64,000 nucleotides of DNA from Clavulina sp. PMI_390 (Eukaryota; Basidiomycota; Agaricomycetes; Cantharellales; Hydnaceae). The stretch's first letter is position 1. Each line of letters starts with the position of its first letter. The stretch covers positions 1 to 64,000 of the forward strand of contig WIDE01000118.1 of NCBI GenBank assembly GCA_015039315.1, written 5' to 3'. Positions 26,022 through 37,434 of this stretch are shown here, piece by piece. A program made the translations under genes and the position numbers. The notes beneath the pieces were generated by a model that saw nothing but the letters and a program-made list of their open reading frames with translations, did not search any database and was not told where the DNA came from.

Positions 26022-27158
26022 TCAATAGGGAAGCTCTCGAACATCCAGCAAGGACTCGATCACATCAGCCCAACAGCAATGGTACACAGCATATATCGTT
26101 AGCATAACGAGGGCTAGTACGGCGATCCCTCGAATGCGATTACTTCGCCTATCTGCTTCTGATTCGAATGCAACCATCTCATGCACTGCTCCTTGCGACT
26201 CAAGGTCAAGCGTATGGGGCATGGAGCTAGACCTAAACTCGCCAACAGGACAGTGATTGTACTTCTCCAGCGGAGGCACCGCTGAACGAAGGGGTGATGG
26301 CAACGGGAAAAAGCGCTGGTCGAAAGGCAGCCGAGTTTTCGGCGGAGGTTCGAGGTCGCGCATGCTGACCGAGAACAGCGCTTTTGATGAAGTGGTCGGG
26401 CAAAGGGACGGATTATAGCTAGCCGGAAGGTGAGGAGTAAGATGGAGTAGAAACGCATAGGCGTCGCTAGATACACACAAATAAGTAGGTCAGTACTGGA
26501 CCAGTGGCAGTACGAGGAACGAACGAACTCGGATTGTTTCTGGCGCTCCTTTGCCTGGAACGGTTGGAGATCCACTGAATTATGTGAAGCATCCATAGCC
26601 AGTCTCTCATATATCATGAGAGGGATTTCCAGTATGTAGGGACACTCCGGATTGCGCAGCATGTGGTCGATAGATCTTTCCCCCAGCGAGTCTACATGGA
26701 ATAAGCCAGGGAAGATGATGATTCATTAGGAAGACGATCACATACCTGGAGGACACAGAGGGTCGGAAATTTGGCCCCCATCAGACGCGCAAAGCCAGTG
26801 ATGAGGGGGCAGCACGTCCTCAGGCGCGAGTTCGACCACCACCTAGCCAAGACCGAGTGGGAAGTGAGTAAAATGTGAGCTTCCCTGCCATTGGCCCTAT
26901 ATCACTTACTGAAAATGAGTCTAGCACGCGAGAAAGCGCAAGCTTTCTGGAAAGGATGCTGCTGTCGAACGGCAGAAACTAAGGAGCAGTATGGCGTCGT
27001 ATTTTCTCTGGGGCAGGGCACAAGTAATCACTCACTGTTGTATGGTCGCTGTTACATACGACCAAACAGAATCCCGGTGCGAGATTTTTGACCTTGGCGT
27101 GCTCAAAGATCAAATGAGCACGTGTGGCTCGAGTCGCTGTTGGTGTGGGCAGGGGCAT
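26022..27158 (-). CDS. Hypothetical protein with C-terminal membrane helix
   Basis: Five exons join in phase with canonical sites: 27158-27036, 26978-26910, 26842-26746, 26691-26514 and 26466-26022, giving 303 residues. The N-terminal part (GFCLVVCNSDHTT then SILSRKLALSRVLDSF and PEDVLPPHHWLCASDGG) has the feel of a BTB/POZ-like fold, as in many Agaricomycete BTB proteins, but the match is weak. The middle is polar and Pro-rich (RDLEPPPKTRLPFD). Near the C-terminus is one hydrophobic stretch (GIAVLALVMLTIYAVYHCCW), suggesting a tail-anchored membrane protein. A further upstream exon cannot be excluded. No function is assigned. Confidence 0.6.
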
Positions 27159-28173
27159 GCTTGACAGTGAAGAGCGAGTAATTCGGGGAACTGGATATAT
27201 TTATCTACGCCCGTCATCATCCGTGTCTTTGTTAGAAGTCAGCTCCTTGAGAACTCGGGTCTTTCGAGTAGAATCCTCCGCTGTAGCTTGCCGCTTTGGA
27301 GACCGTTACTGCTGGAGCCGAGGTGGCTTTTTGGTAATTTCCTTGGGGTTTCGGCATGAGCCAGTAGCCTGGGGCAGGAGGCCGAAGCAGAGATGGAGGG
27401 AGAAAGGTCACAGATGACCGACATATGCTCTGTAGATTGTCGGCGATGATCGGCGGGTGCGCCATGGCGGGTGACGGGTTGAGTCATATAGAATCCCGCA
27501 CTTTAATGTTTCCAATTATTCGTGACTGATTGCTTCATCTAATCTTCGATCGATCTTCGGTGGTCATACGTGCTCGGCTCCCGTCTCTGGTGTCGTCAGG
27601 CACGGCGATGGTTTTTGCTCCTCTTGGGCAGTGGATGATTCGGTCAGGTGTAGCGATTCGATAGCATGGAAGTGTCTTGCAGCATCTGCGAATTCCTATA
27701 TTGGCTGTAAGTGCTAGGCTCGGTTGTTCCTCAAGGGTCAAATCGGCGTCCTTTTGACAAAGTCAGGGGAAGCGCGCCGTCCATTAATACTGGAGCCTGC
27801 CGTGAGTTGCGCGATTGTTTTGGTGACAGCATCTTATCATTTATGGACAATATTGTAGATCTCGATGCACCAGTGGCCGAAATCGCCCAAGCAGATTACT
27901 TCAATTTCGCGCGGAAGGAGCTGACCGTGGGAGTCAATGTCACACATCTGTTGTTGTGACCAGCGCGCCTCGAGATCCGACCACCAATATGTCCAACTTT
28001 AGACGGCTAGCCCAACAAGGCGTGTCGCGGGCTCTAAACGTAGCGCCGGAGTAGCTCATCGAGAACTGTCGGGTCGCGAAAGGTTTAAAGATGACGCTGG
28101 CAGCATGGGCTGTCCTTCAACACCCTCGAGCTGACTTGTCAGTGGCTGCCGCGTTGTGGATCCCCCTCCATTA
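27159..28173. other. Intergenic, no supported gene
   Basis: About 1 kb between two divergent genes. A minus-strand frame at 27465-27232 has mildly protein-like composition (PPAPGYWLMPKPQGNYQK) but no partner exon or family was found. The rest shows no coding signal. Confidence 0.35.
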
Positions 28174-29575
28174 ATGTCGACTGCTCCAACTTCCCCTGCT
28201 TCTGCGCATAATACTACAGGAGCCCCCGAAATTGCCCCGCCAAGCTTCGATATGTCCATCCCCAAGCATGGCGGCGTCGTCCCTCACTGCGTCGAGGCCA
28301 CATCACTCACTCCTCGCTTCATGACTGCGACGTGGAAGGATGATCCTGAAATGACTCGCTTTGGTGGTAAATCCATCTGGGCCTTTCTGAACGATCGGAT
28401 CCGATACAAGGGACCTCAGACGCCTCGTTATGGAAAGATGGCTGTCCACAGCTACTGGTCTCAACGTGAGCTCCCACTTGTTTCTGCATCTTAGAGAAAC
28501 CCACTGAAAATGACACCTCTAGATGCGTTTGTCTTCCCTCGAGCTGTAGCCCCCATTATTTTGCAGTATATCTCCATGCGATTCTTCAACTATTCCTGGT
28601 CTCTTCCGCTCACCTGGATGGTCTACGCGGTTTCCTTCCTCAAATTCATGGATCATATGGTCAACCATTTTAATCGCCTTGGAGAGCAGCACGGCTTCTT
28701 GGATGGAGAAAAGCCGAGAGACAACGTTCCTGACATACGCCTTGCTTCAGCTTCGGTAAGGGCCTCGACCTCAATCTGCTTGTAATATAGCGTAGCTGAT
28801 ATTCTTCAACTAGATTGGCTCTATCCTGACAGTCACCGCCCGCCCTCTTTTGCAGTGTCTACTGGCGTACAAGCGCCACGAATTACCGCATCTAGGACCT
28901 TGGGCACCAGTTCATATGTTCATCCATACCGCCTTGGTTGACTTTTGGTTCTAGTAAGCATCATGGCTCGCGGCATCAATCTACGTGGCTTAGCTTCCTT
29001 CACCTTAGTGTGTACCATCGTGCTATGCATGACGTCGATTTTCTATGGCGCTTCCACAAAACCCATCATATGGCAAAGCATCCCAGCACACCGCTCGCGA
29101 TCTTGGCAGGTTTGTGTCTTTTTCCACATGGAGACGATGACGAGAGCTCAATACCTCTTCATCACTAGACCCAGTTCAAGAGTTTTGCGATATTATCGTC
29201 ATCCCTCTGCTCGCATTCATTTGCTATCCTCTGCCGTTCCATCTCTGGTGGCTCACGACAGTGTACCTCCTTTTCATCGAGGGCGCTGGCCACACTGGGA
29301 CGCGACTCTACTGGACTTCCGCCATAACGGGCCCGATCCTCAAGCCTTTGGGTATGGAGCTAGTCTTGGAAGATCAGTATGTAGCTGTGCATTATCGGTT
29401 TTGTCAAAGCCTCTAAATTGTCATCCCCCTTAGCGATTTGCATCATCGCAGCGGTTGGGGAAAGTCGTCATCAAACTATGGCAAGCAGACGAGGATCTGG
29501 GATGTCTTATTTGGGACCACACGACCACGGCTGGAAATGGTCCCTGAAAATATCGATTGGGATAACCAGGTGTGA
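28174..29575 (+). CDS. FA_hydroxylase-superfamily membrane di-iron enzyme, copy A
   Basis: Sterol desaturase/fatty acid hydroxylase family; such enzymes oxidise C-H bonds of membrane lipids with a His-bound di-iron centre at the ER. The substrate cannot be told. Six exons fit in phase: 28174-28465, 28523-28755, 28814-28953, 29009-29109, 29169-29376 and 29434-29575, giving 371 residues. All three His boxes are intact: YHRAMHDVDFLW, FHKTHHMAKHPSTPL and DHDLHHRSGWG. Hydrophobic segments lie before and between them. The N-terminal block TWKDDPEMTRFGGKSIW is shared with copies B and C. The N-terminus is 25 residues longer than in the paralogues; the inner Met at MSIPKHGG is an alternative start. 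Followed by copy B in convergent orientation. Confidence 0.85.
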
Positions 29576-29999
29576 GGTGCTTCTGGGTAACTTATAAGGC
29601 CGCCCTCACCTATTCGCCCGTCGTTGATTATTTGTAAAATCGAATATGTTAACACATCAGTTATACATCTCCCAACTACTTGTAACTGTTACATAGAATG
29701 AAGTGCTTTTCATGAATCTAACGAGCTCATCAGTTGCTGGCTCGTAAATTTCTGATTATATTCTACTAGTGTATCCATGATTTCCAACTAAAGGCTAGGA
29801 TTTCACGCATTTTAGACAGCTCACTCCTGCTTGATACGTCAGATGAAGCAAGTCAACTGTTTGAGACGACGCAGAGCCTCACGCTGTCTACGTGATCTAA
29901 AGGGCTCAAGGCTTAGTTACAAGTATCTACTATCATTGTTATTGTATCGATTTTTTTTACCAGGAAAACTAGAGAAAAGTCAGCCACAGCTGGAATTCC
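29576..29999. other. Intergenic between convergent hydroxylase genes
   Basis: 424 AT-rich bases holding the two 3' UTRs. Nothing else was seen. Confidence 0.45.
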
Positions 30000-31333
30000 T
30001 TACGTGCGATTGTTCCAATCAATATTCTCAGGCACCATCTCGAGCCGTGGCCGTGTCGTCCCAAAAAGCACATCCCACATTCTCGTCTGTTTCCCGTAGT
30101 TTGATGCAGAATTCCCCCAACCATTCCGATGATGAAGATCACTAGGAGAAGCGGGGATTTAAGCAAGTGAGCAAGAGTAATCTGGGGACGGCCTGGGGTA
30201 GAAGCACTGACTGGTCTTCGATCAACAGCTCCATCCCCAGTGGTTTGAGAATAGGACCTGTTACTGGAGAGGTCCAGTACAAACGAGTGCCTGCATGCAT
30301 CACGGCCTCAATGAAGAAGATATACACTGATGCAAGCCACCAGGCGTGAAATGGTATTGGATAACATGCAAATGCGAGTAGGGGGATAACGACAATATCG
30401 CAGAATGTTTGCACCGGATCTAGAACGAGATTTGGGGCATTGAGGATAGATACTTGAGGTTGGTTTTCAGTTGGGACACACCTGCCAGTATTGCAAGCGT
30501 AGTGCAAGGGTGCTTTGTCATATGATGAGTCTTGTGGAACTGCCACAGGAAATCCACCTCATGCATCGCTCGATGGTAGACGCTTATAAACTTCTTTTAG
30601 AATCATCGACTGCAAGAGAGTGTGTAATACTCACTAGAACCAGAAGTCAGTTAAACATGTATATACGAACATGTGGATAGGTGTCCACAGACTCATATGA
30701 GGCAGTTCGTCACGTTTGTATGCAAGAAAACAGGCGAGGAGTGGCCGTACGGTCACAATGAGAATAGTCCCGATCTGAGGACAAATTTGTCAGAGTTGTA
30801 ATGAATCCCAGTAGCCAGGACGTACAGAGGCTGATGCCAGGTGAATGTCCGGAACGTTATCCCTCAGTTTCTCGCCGTCAAGAAATCCATGTTTTTCGGA
30901 TAGACGGTTGAATTCATTAGCCATGTCGTCCGAGAAACCCAGAAAGGAGAAAGCATAAAGGACGAATGCCAAAGGGACTGGCCACGAGTAGTTGAGGAAA
31001 CGCATTGATATATACTGAAGTAAGATTGGTGCGGCTGCGCGTGGAAGCACAAAGAGATCTTATTGCGCACTAGCTCAGCTGTGACAGCGGAGAACAATAG
31101 GTTGAGAGTGGCTTACGTTGTGACCAATAACTTTGTACAGCTATCTTCCCAATGCGTGCAACTTGCGGCCCTTTGTATCGCACTCGGCCGTGAAGATATG
31201 CCCAGAATGACTTTCCACCATAGCGGGTCATCTCAGGGTCATCCTTCCATGACGCCGTCATGAAATGGGCAGCAGGCGAAGTCGGGGACTCGCAGAATTC
31301 CGAGGCGGCTTTGGGATTGGTCGGTGAGGCCAT
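30000..31333 (-). CDS. FA_hydroxylase-superfamily membrane di-iron enzyme, copy B
   Basis: Paralogue of copies A and C on the opposite strand, with the same six-exon layout (first exon 31333-31117, last ending at the stop 30002-30000) and about 346 residues. The His boxes are intact: YHRAMHEVDFLWQFHKTHHM, with the third read across the last intron as H-DLHHRNGWG. It is more diverged than A and C are from each other: LFVLPRAAAPILLQYISMR replaces the more common FVFPRA, and the C-terminus reads NIDWNNRT instead of NIDWDNQV. The start ATG at 31333 is the first in frame and gives the shared N-terminal block TASWKDDPEMTRYGGKSFW. Same likely ER role, substrate unknown. Confidence 0.83.
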
Positions 31334-32648
31334 TACGATGTGGAATGATCAAGCGCCAAATTACAAGGGGTATATGAGGGAGTCCAGCTTGGGATTGGCA
31401 GATATTTCAGATTCATCCTATCTAAATCTTCAATTTGCAAGCAGGTGGAGCGAGCCAGTCCAGCGGTCAAGACTGCGGATTAGAAGACAGTGGACACAGC
31501 TGTAACGATCCATCACTGGTTTTCACGTAAAATGGCTACAATCTGATGGAGTGCTAGGTTTTGAAAATCACAGTCTGCTACGGTTCCCTTGACAGTGAGG
31601 GTGAGTGATGAAGATAGCAAAGTTGGAGAGTTGTGTCTAAAAACATAGGGTCCATATTTGGCCCAAATTGTCGTAGAGCTATACGCTTTATCGAGGTAAA
31701 ATCAATGCGGGTGTTTCGCTGATGGGATAAAGGGAGTTTAGGAACTGTTTTCATAGTGAGGTTGGTAGCTCGGCTCCGACGGCTATCCACTGCGCAGCTT
31801 GTGCTGCATCGTCAGCATCGCGTCCGCACCCGGTAGGGATTCTTAGATTATAAGTAACCGCCAATGCCTTGTTTGCAACGCGGGGATCTCTTTGCCCTTG
31901 ATCTCATAATCTGCATCCCTAAGTTGGCGACGAACCTCAGTGCTTGTTGTGTGAAGAATGACTGCAACGTTACTTGATTTTCTGGTAAACCCAACAAACC
32001 AAAATGATCGTTTCTATGCGTTTTTACACCGGGCCTTTAGGGAGGTGGGTGTGCTCCTCATTCTTGACGTGTAATTAGCCACAGCAACTACAGTATTTCA
32101 TATCGCATGATGCTCAGCGTGCGGGATGAGCTTGACCGAACACTGGTATCTAGATATTTTTGGAATATGGAGTGATGTCGTGTGGCGTTGCTAGTCGTAT
32201 CATAGAGAAGATGAACCGTACCAAAGCCATGGCACGGAGCTGTCACCAAATCCATCCGACGGGCTGATGTCCAGCTACAAGTATGTATCAAGTGGGCTCA
32301 AAGTTGCGTCTCGCTCTTAGATACTACGGGACCAAGATCTTGCCGCTGCTGAATATGGCTATCAGGGGCGCCGCCAGCAGGCTACGATCCTGGGAATCCA
32401 TCTTGCGGATGGGGTCCCAGGGATTGGGGTGTTGGGCTTCAGGGGCTATCTATGTCGTTTTGTAGCTTGTAATCCGCAAACCGTTATGCTGGCTCACGGC
32501 CCGCAGTCCTTTGAAGACTCGAATATTTGAGGATCGCACCTATAAAATGATCATACACCTCAACTGAGCTGGCACCCTCACTGCTTAACGTTCATCTGTC
32601 GTAGGCGACCTGTACCTCGATTGATCCTTCAAGGCATTATCATCTATC
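31334..32648. other. Divergent intergenic region between hydroxylase copies B and C
   Basis: About 1.3 kb with no supported coding frame. It must hold the promoters of copies B and C. Confidence 0.45.
32541..32548 (+). promoter_or_regulatory. TATA-like box upstream of hydroxylase copy C
   Basis: tataaaat, 101 bases before the start codon at 32649. Position and sequence fit a fungal TATA element, but this is a short match. Confidence 0.4.
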
Positions 32649-33986
32649 ATGTCTCTGTCCTCCGACGCCAACATTCCCCACGACTTCCGCAAGCCCTTGC
32701 TGTCGCAAACCACTCGATTCATGACAGCATCATGGAAAGATGATCCTGAAATGACTCGTTTCGGTGGGAAATCCATCTGGGGCTTTCTAAACGATCGAGT
32801 GAGATACAAGGGGCCTCAAGTTCTGCGTCATGGAAAAATGGCTGTACACAGTTACTGGTCCCAACGTAAGTCCGACTCGTAATATAATGCTCTTCGGCTA
32901 GTTTGTTGAAGATCGAACTATCAGACCGCTTTGTGTTCCCCCGTGCTGCAGCTCCGATCGTCTTTCAGTATATATCAATGCGGTTTTTCCACTACTCGTG
33001 GCCACTTCCTCTCGCCTTCGTTGTTTATGCTGTGTCCTTCCTCATCTTCACCGACCATATGATCAATCACTTCAACCGCTTAGCAGAGGAACATGGTTTC
33101 TTGGACGGGGATAGAATCAGAGACGATGTGCCTGACATTCGGTTGGCTTCTGCTTCGGTGCGTGCTCATTCACAGCCGCTAAATCAGAAGACTGAAAGCC
33201 TATCATTTTAGATCGGCTCAATCCTTACCGTCACGGCTCGCCCACTTCTGGGATGCCTACTAACATATAAGCGCCACGAACTTCCGCACCTTGGGCTCTG
33301 GACCCCTGTTCATATGTTCGTTTACACCGCATTGGTCGACTTTTGGTTTTAGTGAGTTTCAGTGCCGTTTGCGTCTGGGTGTTGTTAGTGTCGCTCAGTA
33401 GCTGCCATAGCGTGTACCATCGTGCTATGCACGAGGTGGACATCTTGTGGTGCTTTCATAAAACTCACCACATGGCCAAACATCCAAGTACCCCGCTCGC
33501 GATTCTCGCAGGTACGTTACTGCTCTGGTTCCCGCTCCAAAAGATGTTATATAACGACTATTTTGGGATGCAAGATCCTGTGCAAGAGTTTTGCGATATC
33601 CTCCTCATCCCACTTCTTGCGTTCATCTGCTATCCACTGCCATTTCACATTTGGTGGCTTACAACAGTATACCTCCTCTTCATCGAAGGGGCTGGTCATA
33701 CAGGTACGCGGCTCTACTGGACTTCCGCCATAACAGGTCCTATCCTCCAGCCGTTGGGAATGGAACTAGTGTTGGAAGATCAGTGTGTACCACTCATTAT
33801 TTAATAACCTTTGATCCTGATCTGTGCGCATCGCTTCTCGCTAGTGATCTGCGTCACCGGAATGGCTGGGGAAGATCGTCCTCAAACTATGGGAAACAGA
33901 CGAGAATCTGGGATGTGGTGTTTGGTACTACTCGACCACGGCTTGAAATGGTACCTGAGAACATCGACTGGGACAATCAGGTGTAG
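32649..33986 (+). CDS. FA_hydroxylase-superfamily protein, copy C, altered third His box
   Basis: Third paralogue, about 346 residues, with the same six-exon structure as A and B. The first exon (32649-32865) encodes the family block TASWKDDPEMTRFGGKSIWG. The first two His boxes are intact (YHRAMHEVD, FHKTHHMAKHPS). Across the last intron the third box reads H-DLRH-R instead of H-DLHH-R: codon CGT at 33851-33853 replaces CAT, a single transition. That histidine is a predicted iron ligand in this superfamily, so activity may be lost or changed, although the rest of the frame is clean and otherwise closest to copy A. It could also be a sequencing error. Confidence 0.82.
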
Positions 33987-34796
33987 CGGTCAGTAGCCTA
34001 ACACCACTGTGAAGGAACTGGCGAAACGTCGTCATCAAGTCGACTGCTGCCTTGCAATCGCTGGCTGTGTTAGTTTTGCTGACAAAGCGAACGAGAGCTG
34101 CCGTTGAGCCTAGCGGAGGCAGGTTGTAAACTAGATGTTTGTGTAACAATTGTGCCCTCATTGCAACCCAGTGGTTTGCATGAAAATGGCCAATGTAGAT
34201 CTATTCTCCACAGTTCCTGGATATATATGAGAAGCTGGACTTGCTGCATCGACCAGGACCTTAGAAGTCAACCGATATGAGAAGCGCAAGAGCCAATATT
34301 TGGACGACCCAGGGACAGAAAATACCAGCTGGTGATCGGGCTGGTATTATCGTGAAGATGCGCATTTGACCAGACAAGAGATATTAGACATCTCCCCAGG
34401 TATTTCAGTACTTTCGCCCACTGTCGGGCAGAGCGAATTATTGCGGTATCTAGGGATCGATGCGAACTGAAAGTATTGGTCTTTCGAGGAGTGCCGCACG
34501 GTGAAGAGCTGAGTTGTCAGAGTTGATTGTGATTGCGTTCGAGCCAGAAAGCCTACGAAGCCATGACCCCCTCTTTGGAGGCGTTATTTGCCGGCATATT
34601 ACCCGGATAGAAGCGCTCAGGGTGTTGCTGAAATAGGTGATGGGTTGCTAAGACATAGATGGCCTGAGGGTCCTGTTGAGGGACCGGCGTCAATCTCAGC
34701 GTCAATATTCGTACATGCTATAATCATTTTCAGCGTAAAAAAAAATCACAAGAATGTGGTGTAAAACAACAAGTAGGAAAGTTGAGTCGATTGTAC
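33987..34796. other. Intergenic, no gene seen
   Basis: About 800 bases between convergent genes. No coding frame, RNA gene or repeat could be supported. Confidence 0.45.
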
Positions 34797-36623
34797 TCAA
34801 ACTTCCGGCATTCCTGAGTACTGAGTCCGTGGAAATGAGCTTTGGGGTGGATAGGCAGGGTAGCGGCTCGCAGTGCTTGGATGGGCGGAGTTTGGAACTG
34901 TATAGCCACCTCCACCTCCCGACGGTGCATAGTATGGCGTTTGTGGAGCGGGGTAAGGGTTGTAGTTTGGAATGTTCGTGGCGCCTGCCGCAATGCGAGG
35001 AGGTGGAGACCCGCTGTTAGGTGGCCATGATCATCGTTAGTCGAGGAATTGTCTGTCAAAGAGAAAACATGTTACGCACGCATAGTATGCAGAAGCTGGC
35101 CCGCCACTCAGGTTTGTTGGAGTCCTCCCGGTTGTTTCGCTCATTGCATACTGCGTAGCTGCCGGCCCGCCAACCCTACTAATACCACCAGTAGCCATCA
35201 TGGCCTCATCACTTCCACCGTCAGAAGGGAGTGCAACGGCGGCGGGAGTACGGGGGCGATTTACGTTCCGCATTAGCCAATAGGCAAGAAGGGCGACGAG
35301 GCCGAGACCGATGATCCCACCCACAACACCTCCAGCGATCGCCCCAGTGTTGGAGCTGTGCGAGCTGGAAGGTGGATTACTTGTCGTAGAGTGGCCAGTA
35401 GTAGTCGCACCCGTCGCCGTGTTGGGTGAAGAGCTGGTTGTTGTGCTTGCTGGGGATGAGGTTGTGGCTACAGTAGGGGTGGCCTCTGGTGCGTCTAGAA
35501 GACATGATTAGAGGTTAGTAACGTGACGAAGAGCCCATAAGGAGGAGAATTGAGCAGGCAAAAAGCCAGTAGACAGCCAAGGTCAAAATGATCGTGACGC
35601 CGTATGGTTTAGTCTACGAGTTTAGCCTACTACTTACCTCCAACAATTTGAGCCTTTGTAGGATCGAAGAAGTCACCCGAATCGCTCGGTTTCAAGAATG
35701 CCCAGGCGGGTACGCGGGTTCCAGACGGAATGATAGAGTCATATGAGCCCTCTGGAGAAATCATGCTGGTGGGGCAGTACGCGGAGAACTCAGACCATGA
35801 GAGGAAGGTTTGGTTCTGGCATGCACCGCATGCCGAGTCGAGCATGTACACGGGGGTCGAGCATATACCTTATGGTCCGGGGCAAATTGAGCATCGATAG
35901 TGACAGAGAGTTACGGCAACGGCATCTAAGCTTACATGGATTTTGAGTGGACGTATCATTAGTGGGTCCGATGTAGTGAAAGCCTTGTGCCAAGGGAAAC
36001 ATCTCGAACGCTACGAGCCAGTGGGGCAATTGTCAGGAGAAACGCCTTGAGGACGGAGGGAGCACGAGCTTACAGCCTGCTGAACATTGTGCTTGTAACC
36101 AAGCGGCGACCTAGAAGGTGACACCAAGCATGTAGACTGAATTTGCTATTTATTTGGCGATTGATAAAGGAGACTCAACTAGGCAGGGGTTTTGGCTGAT
36201 GATGGGAAACGTGGTGAAGAGATAATGCAAGGAAAATAGATATATTGAGTGAGCACGAGGAGCGGGAACATGAAGATGAGCCGGTGTACCTCAAAGTGTT
36301 GTTGGCCTATCGATGGTGGTATCGGAGATAACGTCGCCAGGTGAAGAAACCACACCATGACATGTTGTCAGTAATCTGAGCTTATCGCTGCCCTGGCCCT
36401 GGCAGCGCACTTACCCAGTCCCAGCCTGGGATACAACTGATATCGGCCTTGGTAAAGGGGTGGGGAGCGTAATCGTCAGTTTTTCTGCTCTTGATTCTTC
36501 GAAGGACAGAACGCATACAATGCCAAGAGGTTGCGCTCGTCCCAGCAACGGTAACGTCACCAGAGCCATGACAGTGGTCATAGATATGGGGCCCATCGTG
36601 AACGTGGTCGACAATGATGCCAA
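34797..36623 (-). CDS. Single-pass cell-surface protein, Cys ectodomain and Ser/Thr stalk
   Basis: A type common in Agaricomycetes and not functionally known. Seen in order: a hydrophobic N-terminus suited to a signal peptide (VMALVTLPLLG, Met at 36581 or up to 36623); a Cys-containing ectodomain spliced from small exons (ADISCIPGWDW, SQNPCLVAAWLQAQC, GFHYIGPTNDTSTQNPC, then CSTPVYMLDSACGACQNQTF and WSEFSAYC); a Thr/Ser-rich stalk (about 35490-35350); one membrane helix (GGIIGLGLVALLAYWLM); and a cytoplasmic tail rich in Pro, Tyr and Gly ending YSGMPEV. The last intron ends at a CTAACAG acceptor near 35009, which opens the Pro/Tyr-rich tail frame. It could be a wall-stress sensor-like protein, by layout only. 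The 5' exons between 36580 and 36110 are tentative. Confidence 0.7.
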
Positions 36624-37434
36624 GTTGTAGCCTTCTTTGTTGCGTGGTGTTATGGGGATCGGAGGCCGAAGTCAAGGCTTGAATGAGCACGTCGCTCTTG
36701 CTTGTACCTCAGGATCGCAGAGTTCCAGACTCGATGGCTTGAAATATTAATGTCCGAAGGATAGGCTCGAAGAAGATGGAAGAAAGGGTCAAAGATAGCC
36801 AAGCGAAGGGTCCGAGAGCTTAGTAATTGTGGCAGAGGTGTGGTGTTGACAACGGCCAAGCGCAACGGTTACAATAGAAAGCGATAGCATCACGTGGGTC
36901 TATGCCCGAGGTTATAAATAACAGTGTCAGCCTTCTGATCATACAGTGCATGATATACCGAGTGGATTGCACACGTAAAATGGCATCAGCCCATCAAACT
37001 TCGGCGGAACTCAACAGCCCACACACGAGTCGTAAACTAACCCCAACAAGATCTTCTGTTCATTCGTACTCGAACATGAATCAGAGCCAAAATGCAATGC
37101 TAGGAGCCAAGTCATAGCGTACGTCATTAACTACCACCACGGAAAGGTGCGATACCATCCCAGCCCTTTCATTGACCATGAAACAAAAATATTACTTGTT
37201 TGTATCACCATCTGGTCGCGCTTCGGGCATTTTCTCCGAGTGCCGTCAAATCATAACCAACGGCACCACTACGTTCTGTTAGGAGTATATTATGAGGCTT
37301 CATAACTCACTTAATAATTCAACAACATATGCTGTCAAGAAGCCCGAAAACTTGATTACTCAATCACAAATATGCTAGACTCATAGGACGAGTATGATGA
37401 CATCCAGTAGCATGAGTCTAACCTCTGGTATCTG
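36624..37434. other. Intergenic, no gene seen
   Basis: Holds the promoter of the surface-protein gene and the 3' UTR of the kinase fusion gene. AT-rich, with no supported frame. Confidence 0.45.

Noticed and set aside
26022..27158. Calling the hypothetical protein a BTB/POZ protein
   Set aside because: The resemblance is limited to a few residues; the usual Agaricomycete BTB core motifs were not clear enough.
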